From a bacterium (lineage in GTDB: Bacteria; Lernaellota; Lernaellaia; JACKCT01), in NCBI GenBank assembly GCA_019912885.1, contig JAIOHV010000230.1:1-35886 (forward strand): DNA of 35,886 bases, read 5' to 3'. The first letter of the stretch is position 1. Every line of letters begins with the position of its first letter. Below are positions 8,421 through 17,076 of the stretch, piece by piece. The notes beneath the pieces were generated by a model. The model saw only the letters and a list, made by a program, of their open reading frames with translations, had not been told where the DNA came from and did not search any database. The translations under genes and the position numbers were made by a program.

Positions 8421-8497
8421 AGACACAAAGGGCACGAAGAACACCACGAAAAAAAATAGGAAATGACCTTTGTGTTCTTCGTGCTTTCGTGGTGAAA
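8421..8497. repeat. Hairpin repeat with 13-bp perfect stem
   Basis: GCACGAAGAACAC (8432-8444) pairs perfectly with GTGTTCTTCGTGC (8472-8484) across a 27-nt AT-rich loop; flanking CACAAAG and CTTTGTG-type sequences extend the symmetry. It ends 6 nt before the Shine-Dalgarno of the carboxyltransferase gene. Related elements: 18836-18884 (one arm) and 33547-33649 (both arms). Confidence 0.75.
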
Positions 8498-8513
8498 AAA
8501 TCCGGAGTAACGC

Positions 8514-10084
<1,571 letters not shown>

Positions 10085-10085
<1 letters not shown>

Positions 10086-10181
10086 ATCGGCAATGGGGAA
10101 TTGCGAATTGGGAATGGAATCGCAGGATCGCAATTCGGCGGTACACGGAGAGCACGGAGAAGACACGGAGAGCACGGAGGA
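10085..10181. repeat. GAATTGGGAATGG repeat and CACGGAG array
   Basis: 10085-10137 contains GGGAATTGCGAATTGGGAAT-like short repeats followed by AATCGCAGGATCGCAATTCG. 10142-10181 contains four CACGGAG units spaced 9-11 bp. Both families recur elsewhere in the window (16211-16256; 7479-7519). Confidence 0.7.
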
Positions 10182-10196
10182 AAATCGGGTGACCTG

Positions 10197-10222
10197 TCAT
10201 CCTGAGCAATGCGAAGGATCTC
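10197..10222. repeat. TCATCCTGAG-type dispersed repeat, forward copy
   Basis: TCATCCTGAGCAATGCGAAG followed by GATCTC. Inverted copies lie at 11701-11740 (inside the M23 gene) and 21641-21680. Confidence 0.75.
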
Positions 10223-10250
10223 CTCACGCGCTTTTAACTATGCCCCTCAC

Positions 10251-10294
10251 GTCCATAATGCCCATTCGGTCCATTCGGTCCATCGTCCATTGCG
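10251..10294. repeat. 9-bp GTCCAT tandem array
   Basis: Units GTCCATAAT, GCCCATTCG, GTCCATTCG, then shortened GTCCATC and GTCCATTGCG. It lies 7 nt upstream of the Shine-Dalgarno of the BKACE gene. Confidence 0.8.
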
Positions 10295-10310
10295 TTTCAC
10301 GGAGTATTCC

Positions 10311-11171
10311 ATGACATCGATCGCCGATTCGGTCGTCATCACCTGCGCCATGAGCGGCGTCATTGCCAATCGCTCGCAGTGCCCCGCGATTCCGTACACC
10401 GTCGAGGAGTACGCCGCGGAGGCGCGCCGCGCGTGGGACGCGGGCGCGGCGGTGCTGCACATCCACGCGCGCGAGGACGACGGCTCGCCGAGCTACCGTC
10501 CGGAGCGTTACGGCGCGATTGCCGGCGCGATCCGCGAGGCGACGCCCGGGATGTTGCTGAATTTCTCCACGGGCGCCATCACGATCACGCAGGAGGAAAA
10601 GATTGCGCCGGTCATCGCGGTGAAGCCGCACATCGCCGCGCTGAACATGGGCTCGATGAATTACGCGAAGTATTCGCCCAAGCGAAAGGAATTCGTCTTC
10701 GAGTTCCAGTTCATCAACCCGCTCTCGGAGATCACGTACCTCATCACGAAGATGCGTGAGAATGGCGTGCGCCCGGAGCTCGAATGCTTCGACACCGGGC
10801 ACGTATCGACGGCCTACCCGCTGCTCGACCAGGGCGTGCTCAAGGCGCCGCTGCAGTTTTCGTTCATCATGGGCGTGGTCGGCGGCGTGGACACGTCGAT
10901 CGAATCGATGGCGACGATGAAGCGCCTCGCGCCCGAGGGCTCCGTGTGGGAGGTCATCGGCATCAGCCACGAACAGTGGCGCCTACTCGCGGGTGCGCTC
11001 GCGCTCGGCGGCAACGTGCGCGTCGGCCTGGAGGATCACCTGTACGTCGAGCCCGGCAAGATGGCGACATCGAACGGCGATCTCGTCGAAAAGGCGGCCC
11101 GCATGGCCCGCGACGCCGGCCGCACGCCCGTCCAGGGCGAGGATGCGAAGCGGGCGTTGAAGCTCGTGTGA
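10311..11171 (+). CDS. Beta-keto acid cleavage enzyme (BKACE, DUF849 family)
   Basis: A 286-residue TIM-barrel metalloenzyme. The family cleaves beta-keto acids with acetyl-CoA, giving acetoacetate plus a new acyl-CoA; the founding member (Kce) acts in lysine fermentation. The Zn site is visible: VLHIHAREDDG supplies His50 and His52, and VRVGLEDHLY supplies Glu241. LNMGSMNY (111-118) and CFDTGH (159-164) are other family motifs. I chose the ATG at 10311 because GGAG lies 6 nt upstream (10301-10304); in-frame codons further up run through a repeat. It closes the acyl-CoA cluster and may take the place that a lyase such as HMG-CoA lyase holds in leucine-type pathways. The natural substrate is unknown. 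Confidence 0.93.
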   Translation: MTSIADSVVITCAMSGVIANRSQCPAIPYTVEEYAAEARRAWDAGAAVLHIHAREDDGSPSYRPERYGAIAGAIREATPGMLLNFSTGAITITQEEKIAPVIAVKPHIAALNMGSMNYAKYSPKRKEFVFEFQFINPLSEITYLITKMRENGVRPELECFDTGHVSTAYPLLDQGVLKAPLQFSFIMGVVGGVDTSIESMATMKRLAPEGSVWEVIGISHEQWRLLAGALALGGNVRVGLEDHLYVEPGKMATSNGDLVEKAARMARDAGRTPVQGEDAKRALKLV

Positions 11172-11185
11172 AGCGGCCGCGGCGA

Positions 11186-11326
11186 CGGAGCCGCGCGCGT
11201 CAGCAAGCGGCCTCCCGGTCCTTTTCGCGATACGATTTTTCGGAAGAGCCGCAACGGGCATCCGTCTTCCGCGTGCCCGCTCATGATTCGAAACGGGCGG
11301 CCGCTCCCTCACGGTCGCGGCTCTGT
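11186..11326. repeat. Inverted pair of GGAGCCGCGACCG-type repeats
   Basis: A degenerate copy, CGGAGCCGCGCGCGTCAGCA then AGCGGCC, starts at 11186. An inverted copy (GGCGGCCGCTCCCTCACGGT then CGCGGCTCTG) fills 11297-11326. A third copy is at 24080-24104. The pair brackets about 80 bp with no gene, so the gap between BKACE and the convergent M23 gene may be one small element. Confidence 0.55.
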
Positions 11327-11334
11327 TCGTAACG

Positions 11335-13029
11335 CTACTCCCGCACCGGCACCCAGACCCGCGCGACGCACGGCTCGCCGCGCTTGTTCACGCGCTCGAC
11401 GCGCACGAGGTAGTCGCCAGGTTGCGTGAAGACGTGCGTTTTTTGCGCGTAGCCGTCGCGCAGCGGCCAGTTGCCCGAGCGCGTCGTTTCGATGGGCGAC
11501 CCGTCGTCGAAGTCCCACGACTCCTCGCCGCCGCCGATGCCGAACACGCGTGCGATGAAACGCACCTTGTCGCCGGGGCGGATGTTTTTTGAAGGCGCGT
11601 GCGCGAGGTGGAGGTAGGTGTAGACGAGGTGCTCGGCGGCGAGGGCGCGCGATTTTGTGTCACGCCCAGGCGCGGAGAAGCGGAGGGATTGGAAACGGCT
11701 GCCGGGGCGAGCCAGATCCTTCGCTTCGCTCAGGATGACGGCCTGTGTAATCTGCGGATCCAGTTCCGCGACGATCTGCACGGTCGCGAAGTCGTACGCA
11801 ACATTCCCCTCGCTGTCCGTCACCTTGAGAACTTCCGTGTAGAACCCCGGCGCGTCGTACGTGCGCGTGACCGTCTCGCCGTTCGCGGTCGTCTCGTCGG
11901 TGAACTCCCAGTCGTACGACACAATCTCACCCGCGAACGATTCCGACTTGCCCGCGTCGAGCGTGATCGCGTCGCCGGCAAAGCCGTATTGGTGCGGGCG
12001 TGCGAGCGCAAGCAGCGGCGGGTTTTCCGCGGCGACGTAGCCCTCGCGCAGGTACGCGTACGACGGCTCCGTGCCCCACAGGCCGGACGGCTGCACGTCC
12101 TTGATCTCGAAATGCAGGTGCGCCCATCCGCCGGACGCGCCCTCGTTGCCCAGATACCCGATGCGCTCGCCCGCGTTCACGTACGAGCCCAGGCGCAGGT
12201 TCGGGTCGGCGCGTTCCAGGTGGCTGTAGCGGAAAAGCCGGCCGCGCACGTCCTCGATCCACACGATATCGACGCGCGCCTGCCCGAGATATGTCTGCGG
12301 CGCGGCGGGCGTGTCCTCGTATCCCGGCATCGTCTGGCCGCGAATGCCGACAACGCGCCCCGCGACGGTGGCGAGGATTTCGTCCCACCGGTCCATGCCG
12401 CCGAGGTCGACGCCGGCGTGGTAGTAGATCGCCTTCCAGAAGGGCAGATAGTCGTCGGTCGGCTCGTTATCGACCTGCGTCCGGTTGGCGAGCCAGCGCT
12501 GGTCCTTCACGGGATAGACAAACAGCGCATCGCCCGCGAGAAAACCGCTTGCAGGAAAAACGCGCACGCGCGCGTCCTTCACGAGCCCCCAGCGATCTTC
12601 GTTCGTGTTGACGTAGACGTCCCGCGCGACGGGGCAATCGACGCGCACGCCGCCCGCCTCGATGGGCAGCGAATAGTTGCCGCATTCGATCGCGATCGCT
12701 TGGCCATCGACCTCGATGTGCACGACGGATTTGCGCACGGCCGCCCGGATCGGATCGGCGTGCGACTCGACGTCGCGCAGCGCGATCGCCACGGTTTCGT
12801 CACCAGTGGTGACATCGGCCGTTTCGTCGATGAGCAGATCGACGACGTTGCCGCGCACCGTCGTTTCGCCGGCGTCGGTGTCGTCGTCGGCATCGTCGTC
12901 CGGCGCGCCGTCGTCGTCATCGTCATCGTCAGCGGCGAGGTCCGCGCCGTCGCCGTCGCCGTCGTCCTCATTGAAGACGCACGCCGCCAGCGCAAGCGCG
13001 ACGAGGCCGGCAAGAATCAGCAAGCGCAT
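11335..13029 (-). CDS. M23 (LytM) peptidase lipoprotein with PKD-like domains and Asp-rich linker
   Basis: A 564-residue exported lipoprotein. A lipobox gives Cys17 (LALAAC). An Asp-rich linker covers residues 21-54 (runs such as DDDDDDD). The M23 metallopeptidase domain has YYHAGVDLGG (His204, Asp208) and AHLHFEI (His304, His306), all Zn ligands present, so cleavage of peptidoglycan cross-links or pentaglycine-like peptides is likely. A PKD-like domain follows (about 350-422, with YDWEF and GFYTEVLKVTD), and a second Ig/PKD-like segment at about 475-560. Between them, residues 427-467 are encoded by dispersed repeats (motif VILSEAKDLA), so an insertion has been absorbed in frame. It is last in a four-gene minus-strand run, 16 bp after the biotinyl gene; the Shine-Dalgarno is weak. 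Confidence 0.88.
   Translation of the reverse strand: MRLLILAGLVALALAACVFNEDDGDGDGADLAADDDDDDDGAPDDDADDDTDAGETTVRGNVVDLLIDETADVTTGDETVAIALRDVESHADPIRAAVRKSVVHIEVDGQAIAIECGNYSLPIEAGGVRVDCPVARDVYVNTNEDRWGLVKDARVRVFPASGFLAGDALFVYPVKDQRWLANRTQVDNEPTDDYLPFWKAIYYHAGVDLGGMDRWDEILATVAGRVVGIRGQTMPGYEDTPAAPQTYLGQARVDIVWIEDVRGRLFRYSHLERADPNLRLGSYVNAGERIGYLGNEGASGGWAHLHFEIKDVQPSGLWGTEPSYAYLREGYVAAENPPLLALARPHQYGFAGDAITLDAGKSESFAGEIVSYDWEFTDETTANGETVTRTYDAPGFYTEVLKVTDSEGNVAYDFATVQIVAELDPQITQAVILSEAKDLARPGSRFQSLRFSAPGRDTKSRALAAEHLVYTYLHLAHAPSKNIRPGDKVRFIARVFGIGGGEESWDFDDGSPIETTRSGNWPLRDGYAQKTHVFTQPGDYLVRVERVNKRGEPCVARVWVPVRE
11701..11761. repeat. TCATCCTGAG-type repeat (inverted) inside the M23 gene
   Basis: GCCGGGGCGAGCCAGATCCT followed by TCGCTTCGCTCAGGATGACG (11701-11740). 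This matches 21641-21680 with one difference over the first 40 bases (CAGATCC against CGGATCC). An AATCTGCGGAT piece of another family adjoins at 11749-11759. Here both are translated as part of the M23 lipoprotein. Confidence 0.85.
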
Positions 13030-13045
13030 GACGTGGAGCGCGGCG

Positions 13046-13270
13046 TCAGAGTTCCTCGACGACGACGAGTTCCTGATCGGTTTGCACCTGATCGCCCTCG
13101 GCGACGAAAAGCTGCTTGACGATGCCGTCGCATGGCGCCTCGACGGGAATTTCCATCTTCATCGACTCCAGGATCAGCAGTTCATCGCCCTCGGCGACCT
13201 TCTGCCCTTCCGTGACGACGATCTTCCAGACGTTGCCCACGACCTCGCTTTTCGCGACCTGATCCGCCAT
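13046..13270 (-). CDS. Biotinyl carrier protein (biotin/lipoyl attachment domain)
   Basis: This 74-residue protein is a single biotinyl domain. ESMKMEIP places the biotin-accepting lysine at Lys38, and the second half (GIVKQLFVAEGDQVQTDQEL) is the matching beta hairpin. It would carry carboxybiotin between the biotin carboxylase (6083-7447) and the carboxyltransferase (8514-10085), which both lack such a domain. The gene is about 3 kb from the latter and on the opposite strand. ATG at 13270; GGAG lies 10 nt upstream in the end of the DUF1016 gene, whose stop is only 7 bp away. The gene shares a unit with envelope genes, so its link to the carboxylase is by domain logic rather than operon. No biotin ligase is in the window. 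Confidence 0.9.
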   Translation of the reverse strand: MADQVAKSEVVGNVWKIVVTEGQKVAEGDELLILESMKMEIPVEAPCDGIVKQLFVAEGDQVQTDQELVVVEEL

Positions 13271-13277
13271 GCGTTGT

Positions 13278-14387
13278 CTACTCCCCTTGAGGCGTTTCGT
13301 GTTCCCATATTCCCGATGCAATGCGTTCGCGCGCGACGTAAATCGCATCGTGCAATTTCTTTTCGAGCAGGTCGCGTGGCGGTAGGTCGGTGAGGTACTC
13401 GGCCACACGGACACCGGACTTTTCGAGCTGCAACAATTCCACGTGTTCGCTCGATTTTCCGGCGCATAAAATTAGGCCGAGCGGCGATTCCTCGCCGGGC
13501 TGCATTTCGTATTTATCGAGCCAGCGCAGATACAGTTCCATTTGCCCTTTGTACGCAGCCTTGAAACGGTCGAGTTTCAGGTCGATGACGACTAGACGAC
13601 GCATTTTTCGGTGGTAGAAAAGGAGGTCAATGTAATAGTCCTCGTGGTCCACCGTGATTCGCTTTTGACGGGCGACGAACGAAAATCCGATGCCCAGCTC
13701 CAGGATGAACGCCTCGAGTTCCCGCAGAATCGCGGATTCCAGATCCTTCTCGCTATACGAGTCCTTGAGGCTAAGGAAGTCGAGGAAATAGGGGTCGCGA
13801 AACACCATGTCGGGGTTCAAGCGATCCGCATCGCGAAGCCCGTCTAACTCGCGCCGGATGAATTCTTCGGATTTTTTGGCCAGCGCGGTGCGTTCGAAAA
13901 GCATTTTGTTGATTTTATCGTCGAGAGTACGCGTGCTCCAGCGTTCAATTCGGCACATTTCAGCGTAAAAATCTCGTTTTAGCGGATCGTTGAGATAGAT
14001 GATTCGGCGGAAGTGCGTCCAGGACAATTGTGCACTCAGCGCGTGCACTATTGGTCGGTCTGGAAAAACCTCGGCAAATTTGATCATGTTGAACAGGTTT
14101 GGGCGTGAGAAACCGCTACCAAATTCCCGAGACAATTGTCTACTCAGCGCGTAGACAATTTCTTGCCCGTACGCCGCGCGGCCCTCGCCGATCGTTTCGC
14201 GTTTGATCCGCTCGCCGATGGACCAATAGAGCAAGACCATCTCGGCGTTGACGGCCGACGCGACGCGTTGCCTTGCCGATTCGATCAGCGAACGCAGGTC
14301 GTCGACAAGATCGACGGGCACGGATTGCCCCACGGCGTCCGGATTTTTGATTCGTGCGACTTTTGACACGGAATCGCCGTTTGTCAC
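13278..14387 (-). CDS. DUF1016/YhcG-type PD-(D/E)XK nuclease-domain protein
   Basis: A 369-residue protein. The N-terminal helical DUF1016 region (AEMVLLYWSIGERI; GFSRPNLFNMIKFAEVFP; LSWTHFRRIIYL) precedes a PD-(D/E)XK fold (YYIDLLFYHRKMRRLVVIDLKL in pieces: IDLLFYH then VVIDLKL, giving Asp and the D-x-K pair). The family is common in variable genomic regions and near restriction or defence loci, but its role is not established. The GTG start overlaps the preceding glycosyltransferase stop by 4 bp and lacks a clear Shine-Dalgarno; a GTG further in (MSKVARIK) is possible. Base composition differs from its neighbours: 28 G+C in the 60 bases 13921-13980, against a clearly higher level around it. 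This points to acquisition by transfer into an existing gene run. Confidence 0.88.
   Translation of the reverse strand: MTNGDSVSKVARIKNPDAVGQSVPVDLVDDLRSLIESARQRVASAVNAEMVLLYWSIGERIKRETIGEGRAAYGQEIVYALSRQLSREFGSGFSRPNLFNMIKFAEVFPDRPIVHALSAQLSWTHFRRIIYLNDPLKRDFYAEMCRIERWSTRTLDDKINKMLFERTALAKKSEEFIRRELDGLRDADRLNPDMVFRDPYFLDFLSLKDSYSEKDLESAILRELEAFILELGIGFSFVARQKRITVDHEDYYIDLLFYHRKMRRLVVIDLKLDRFKAAYKGQMELYLRWLDKYEMQPGEESPLGLILCAGKSSEHVELLQLEKSGVRVAEYLTDLPPRDLLEKKLHDAIYVARERIASGIWEHETPQGE
14030..14160. repeat. Two short hairpins with an identical 9-nt loop inside the DUF1016 gene
   Basis: GTGCA/TGCAC (14030-14034, 14044-14048) and AATTGTCTA/TAGACAATT (14134-14142, 14152-14160) both enclose the same loop CTCAGCGCG. 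They encode the related segments ALSAQLSW and ALSRQLSR. Confidence 0.6.
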
Positions 14388-15625
14388 GCAGTTTGCGAGC
14401 TGCCGACGTTTGACGCAAAAGGCCTAAACGAAGGAGGCGGGACGCCTGCGCTCCCAAGGCACGTCGCCGACGCCTCGGTCACCGACGCCGCGCGTTCGAG
14501 CACGCGGCGGTGCGCGAGGCGCTGGTCGAGGATCGACACCAGGAACAGCACGATGATCATCGCGGCCATGCCCGCGGCGACGATCTGCCCGAGGCGCCCG
14601 CGGATCGACAGCTCACCGATCCCCGCCGCGACGCACGCCATCAGCGCCGGCGCGAAGATCACCGCGTACTTCACCGTGAACACGGGCAGCTTCGTTCCGA
14701 TCAGCATCGCCAGGCCGATGGGAATCGCGAAGAGCAGGCCGAGGAACGGGTGCCGCACGGCGCCGAGGATCGCAAGCACCGCGACGGGGATCGCAAGCGC
14801 GATCATGAACGTTTGCGCGATCTCGGGGCTCGGCAAAAGGCTCATCGCGCCGAGGAAGCTCGCAGGCGCGTCGGGCGTCGGCGCGAACAGGAAGACATGC
14901 GCCAGCCGGCGCAGCGATTCGACGATCGGCGCGCCGGCAAGCCTGTTGTTCGCGTGCGCGGCCTGCATCAGGACCATGGGAATCCACGGCAGCGCGGCGA
15001 TGCAAACGGCGATCGCGGGCGGCAGCGCGAATTTGCGCTGAAAGCCCGGACGCACGACGTACGAAAGCGCCAGCGCGATCAAAAACACGGCGTACAGCCA
15101 TCCGTAGTAGTGCGTGGCCATCGCGAGAATCGCAAACAACGCCGTCGGCGCGGCGTGTTTTTCACCGTGGCGGCCGATCCAGTACGCGCCGAACGCGGCG
15201 GAAAGCGTGATGAACATCGCGGCCGTGGACTCGGGGATGACGCTCTGCCCCGCCCAGATCGAAAGCGGATGCAGCGCGAGCAAAATCGCGGCGGCCGCCG
15301 CCGTCAGCCGCGTGACCTTCAGTTCGACCAGCAGAAAGAGGAAGACGACCGTCGCGCTCGAAGCGAGCGCCGAGCAAAGCCGGCACCACCACTCCGCGTT
15401 CGTCGCCGACGACCAGAACCACGTGAGGATGTAGAACAGCGGCGGGTTGTCGTCGCCGCGAAAAAAGTTGAACAGATGCGAAAGATCCCAACGCCAGCCG
15501 GTGATGCTGACCAACTCGCGCGCGTCGTAGGGCCGGTCCGCGACACCGGCCGCGCGCACGGCGAACGCAAGCGCGAAAAGCCCGATAATCGAAAACCAGC
15601 GTTCGAAATTTTGACCGCGGGTCAT
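14384..15625 (-). CDS. GT-C membrane glycosyltransferase (ArnT/PMT-like)
   Basis: A 413-residue polytopic membrane protein with about 10-12 hydrophobic helices. After the first helix, a periplasmic loop has YDARELVSITGW and DDNPPLFYILTWFW, matching the D/E-containing first loop and the HPPL-type motif of ArnT and mannosyltransferase-like GT-C enzymes (here NPPL). Such enzymes use a polyprenyl-phosphate sugar on the outer face of the inner membrane. The acceptor is unknown. The last ~25 residues (LGSAGVPPPSF and on) are translated from a dispersed GGGAGCGCAGGCGTCCCGCC repeat, so the native C-terminus appears replaced or extended. First gene of the minus-strand run to 11335. Confidence 0.8.
   Translation of the reverse strand: MTRGQNFERWFSIIGLFALAFAVRAAGVADRPYDARELVSITGWRWDLSHLFNFFRGDDNPPLFYILTWFWSSATNAEWWCRLCSALASSATVVFLFLLVELKVTRLTAAAAAILLALHPLSIWAGQSVIPESTAAMFITLSAAFGAYWIGRHGEKHAAPTALFAILAMATHYYGWLYAVFLIALALSYVVRPGFQRKFALPPAIAVCIAALPWIPMVLMQAAHANNRLAGAPIVESLRRLAHVFLFAPTPDAPASFLGAMSLLPSPEIAQTFMIALAIPVAVLAILGAVRHPFLGLLFAIPIGLAMLIGTKLPVFTVKYAVIFAPALMACVAAGIGELSIRGRLGQIVAAGMAAMIIVLFLVSILDQRLAHRRVLERAASVTEASATCLGSAGVPPPSFRPFASNVGSSQTA
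14431..14457. repeat. GGAGCGCAGGCGTCCCGCC repeat (inverted), at the 3' end of the GT-C gene
   Basis: On the minus strand this reads GGGAGCGCAGGCGTCCCGCC, which contains a GGCGTCCCGCC / GGCG-type partial symmetry. It encodes the SAGVPPPS tail of the glycosyltransferase. Only one copy is in this window; I recognise it as a sequence type common in GC-rich environmental genomes, which I cannot verify here. Confidence 0.5.
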
Positions 15626-15664
15626 GACAAGCCCCTGTGGCGAGCCGGAGCGTCGCGACGGGTG

Positions 15665-15763
15665 ATGGACATCATGGACAAGACGGACCCGATGGACGAG
15701 GACCGCGCGCCTTGACGAGATTGACGCCGTCCATTTTGTCCATCCTGTCGATCCTGTCCATGA
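15665..15763. repeat. Two opposed 9-bp arrays (ATGGACNNN and GTCCATNNN)
   Basis: 15665-15700 has ATGGACATC, ATGGACAAG, ACGGACCCG, ATGGACGAG. 15729-15763 has GTCCATTTT, GTCCATCCT, GTCGATCCT, GTCCATGAC. The two arrays are inverted relative to each other and fill most of the gap between the dtd stop and the GT-C start, so a long imperfect stem is possible. Confidence 0.85.
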
Positions 15764-15766
15764 CCG

Positions 15767-16210
15767 TTACTCGCGCGAGTCCAACAGAATCGTCACCGGC
15801 CCGTCGTTGACAAGCTCCACGCGCATCATCGCGCCAAAGCGCCCGGTTGCGACCGAAAGGCCTGCGTCGCGAAGCCGCGCCACGAGCGCCTCGTACATCG
15901 GTTCGGCCTTTTCCGGGCGCGCGGCGCCCGTGAACGCCGGGCGTCGTCCCTTGCGCGTGTCCGCAAACAGCGTGAACTGCGACACGACGAGCACTTGGCC
16001 GCCGGACTCGCGCACGGAGAGGTTCATTTTGCCCGCGTCGTCCTCGAAGATGCGCAACTCGGGGATCTTGCGCGCGAGGTAATCGAGATCGGCGTCGCCG
16101 TCGTCCTCGCCGACACCGAGAAGCACGAGCAGCCCGCGGCCGATCTCGCCCGCCGTCTCGCCCGCGATCTCGACGCGCGCGTACGCGACGCGCTGAAGAA
16201 CGGCCTTCAT
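15767..16210 (-). CDS. dtd: D-aminoacyl-tRNA deacylase
   Basis: This 147-residue protein is full length for Dtd (about 145). It hydrolyses D-amino acids (and Gly) mischarged on t[18 protein letters not shown] is the classical N-terminus; the active-site motif [15 protein letters not shown] begins at Ser77; the NDGPVT motif (135-140) carries the Gly-cisPro pair that enforces chirality. I chose the ATG at 16210 by family length. An in-frame start 18 codons upstream would add residues encoded by a repeat. A GAATGGGGAATT repeat abuts the start codon and leaves no visible Shine-Dalgarno. The GNAT gene lies upstream on the same strand. Confidence 0.96.
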   Translation of the reverse strand: MKAVLQRVAYARVEIAGETAGEIGRGLLVLLGVGEDDGDADLDYLARKIPELRIFEDDAGKMNLSVRESGGQVLVVSQFTLFADTRKGRRPAFTGAARPEKAEPMYEALVARLRDAGLSVATGRFGAMMRVELVNDGPVTILLDSRE

Positions 16211-16335
16211 GAATGGGGAATTGCGAATTTGGAATGGGGAATGAATCGCAGGAACGCGACGCATCGCGCGGGTATCACAAACGAAAACGCTCGCGGCGTG
16301 TCCATCCTGTCCATTATGTCCATTGCGTCCATGGA
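16211..16335. repeat. GGGAATTGCGAATT repeat and 9-bp GTCCAT array
   Basis: 16211-16256 matches the family at 10085-10137 (GGGGAATTGCGAATT, then AATCGCAGGA). 16300-16335 is the cleanest 9-bp array: GTCCATCCT, GTCCATTAT, GTCCATTGC, GTCCATGGA. They lie between the GNAT stop and the dtd start. Confidence 0.85.
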
Positions 16336-16363
16336 GGATTCCGCGGCCCGCGTCCGGCGCCCT

Positions 16364-16861
16364 TCACACCCGCTGGCCGGTGAAGGCCATCGTCAGCTTT
16401 TGCGTCGAGTATCCCATGTGCTCCCAGAACTTGCGGGAGTTTTCGTTCGCGGGGATGACGTTCACGTACACCTCGTCCACGCGAAACGTGCGGAAAAACC
16501 GGTGCGACGCCTCAACGAGCTGGCGTCCTAGCCCCCGCCCCCGAAAATCCGGCTCGACATAAATGTTCTCGATGATGCCGAGAACGTGCTGAGCGAAAAC
16601 CGGCGCGGGCTTCGTGATGTAAACATTCGCGAACGCGCCCGCGCGTTCACCCTCGCGCGCCACGAAGATCGCCGCGGACGACGAGTCGAAGAAGCTGCGC
16701 ATGTACGATTCCTGAAGGCGGCGCGCGCCGGGCGCGAGCGCGTAGCGCTTGTTGAAACGCTCCGTCAGGCGCATCAACTCCATCCAAAGGTCGACCACGC
16801 GCGGCAAATCCGCAAGGCGCGCCCGATCCACGATGAGCATCTCTTCTTCGTACGCTTTCAT
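16364..16861 (-). CDS. GNAT family N-acetyltransferase
   Basis: A 165-residue acetyl-CoA-dependent acyltransferase. The core GNAT strand and acetyl-CoA loop read IIENIYVEPDFRGRGLGRQL (motif A, R-G-R-G-L-G). NENSRKFWEHMGY is motif B, with the usual Asn and Tyr. The substrate is unknown; it could be a protein N-terminus, an amine or a small molecule. GAGGG lies about 8 nt upstream of the ATG at 16861; an alternative start (MLIVDRARLADL) is 7 codons in. The gene is divergent from DUF502 and upstream of dtd. It does not have the compact length and antitoxin partner of TacT-type toxins. Confidence 0.88.
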   Translation of the reverse strand: MKAYEEEMLIVDRARLADLPRVVDLWMELMRLTERFNKRYALAPGARRLQESYMRSFFDSSSAAIFVAREGERAGAFANVYITKPAPVFAQHVLGIIENIYVEPDFRGRGLGRQLVEASHRFFRTFRVDEVYVNVIPANENSRKFWEHMGYSTQKLTMAFTGQRV

Positions 16862-17076
16862 GCGCCGGCCCTCATGGATACTGTAACGGAGAAACGATCA
16901 AAGAGGAAAGCGAAAAACGTCGGGTCGTTTCTTCGTTGATCGCCGGAAAGATCGCCGGTAATTTTAACGGGTGTCCGCGCGGCAGGGTCGTTCGTAAAAC
17001 GCGACCCGTTTGCGACGCGACGACTTTCCGGTTCTCGTGAGCCGGTTTTGCGCCCGACCACACGTGAGGTCTTTTC

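Noticed and set aside
16211-16264. Longer N-terminus for Dtd
   Set aside because: The extra 18 residues are encoded by a dispersed repeat and exceed the normal family length.
16364-16861. TacT-type GNAT toxin partner for the RHH protein
   Set aside because: It is 15 kb away, has an ordinary GNAT layout, and has no antitoxin gene beside it.
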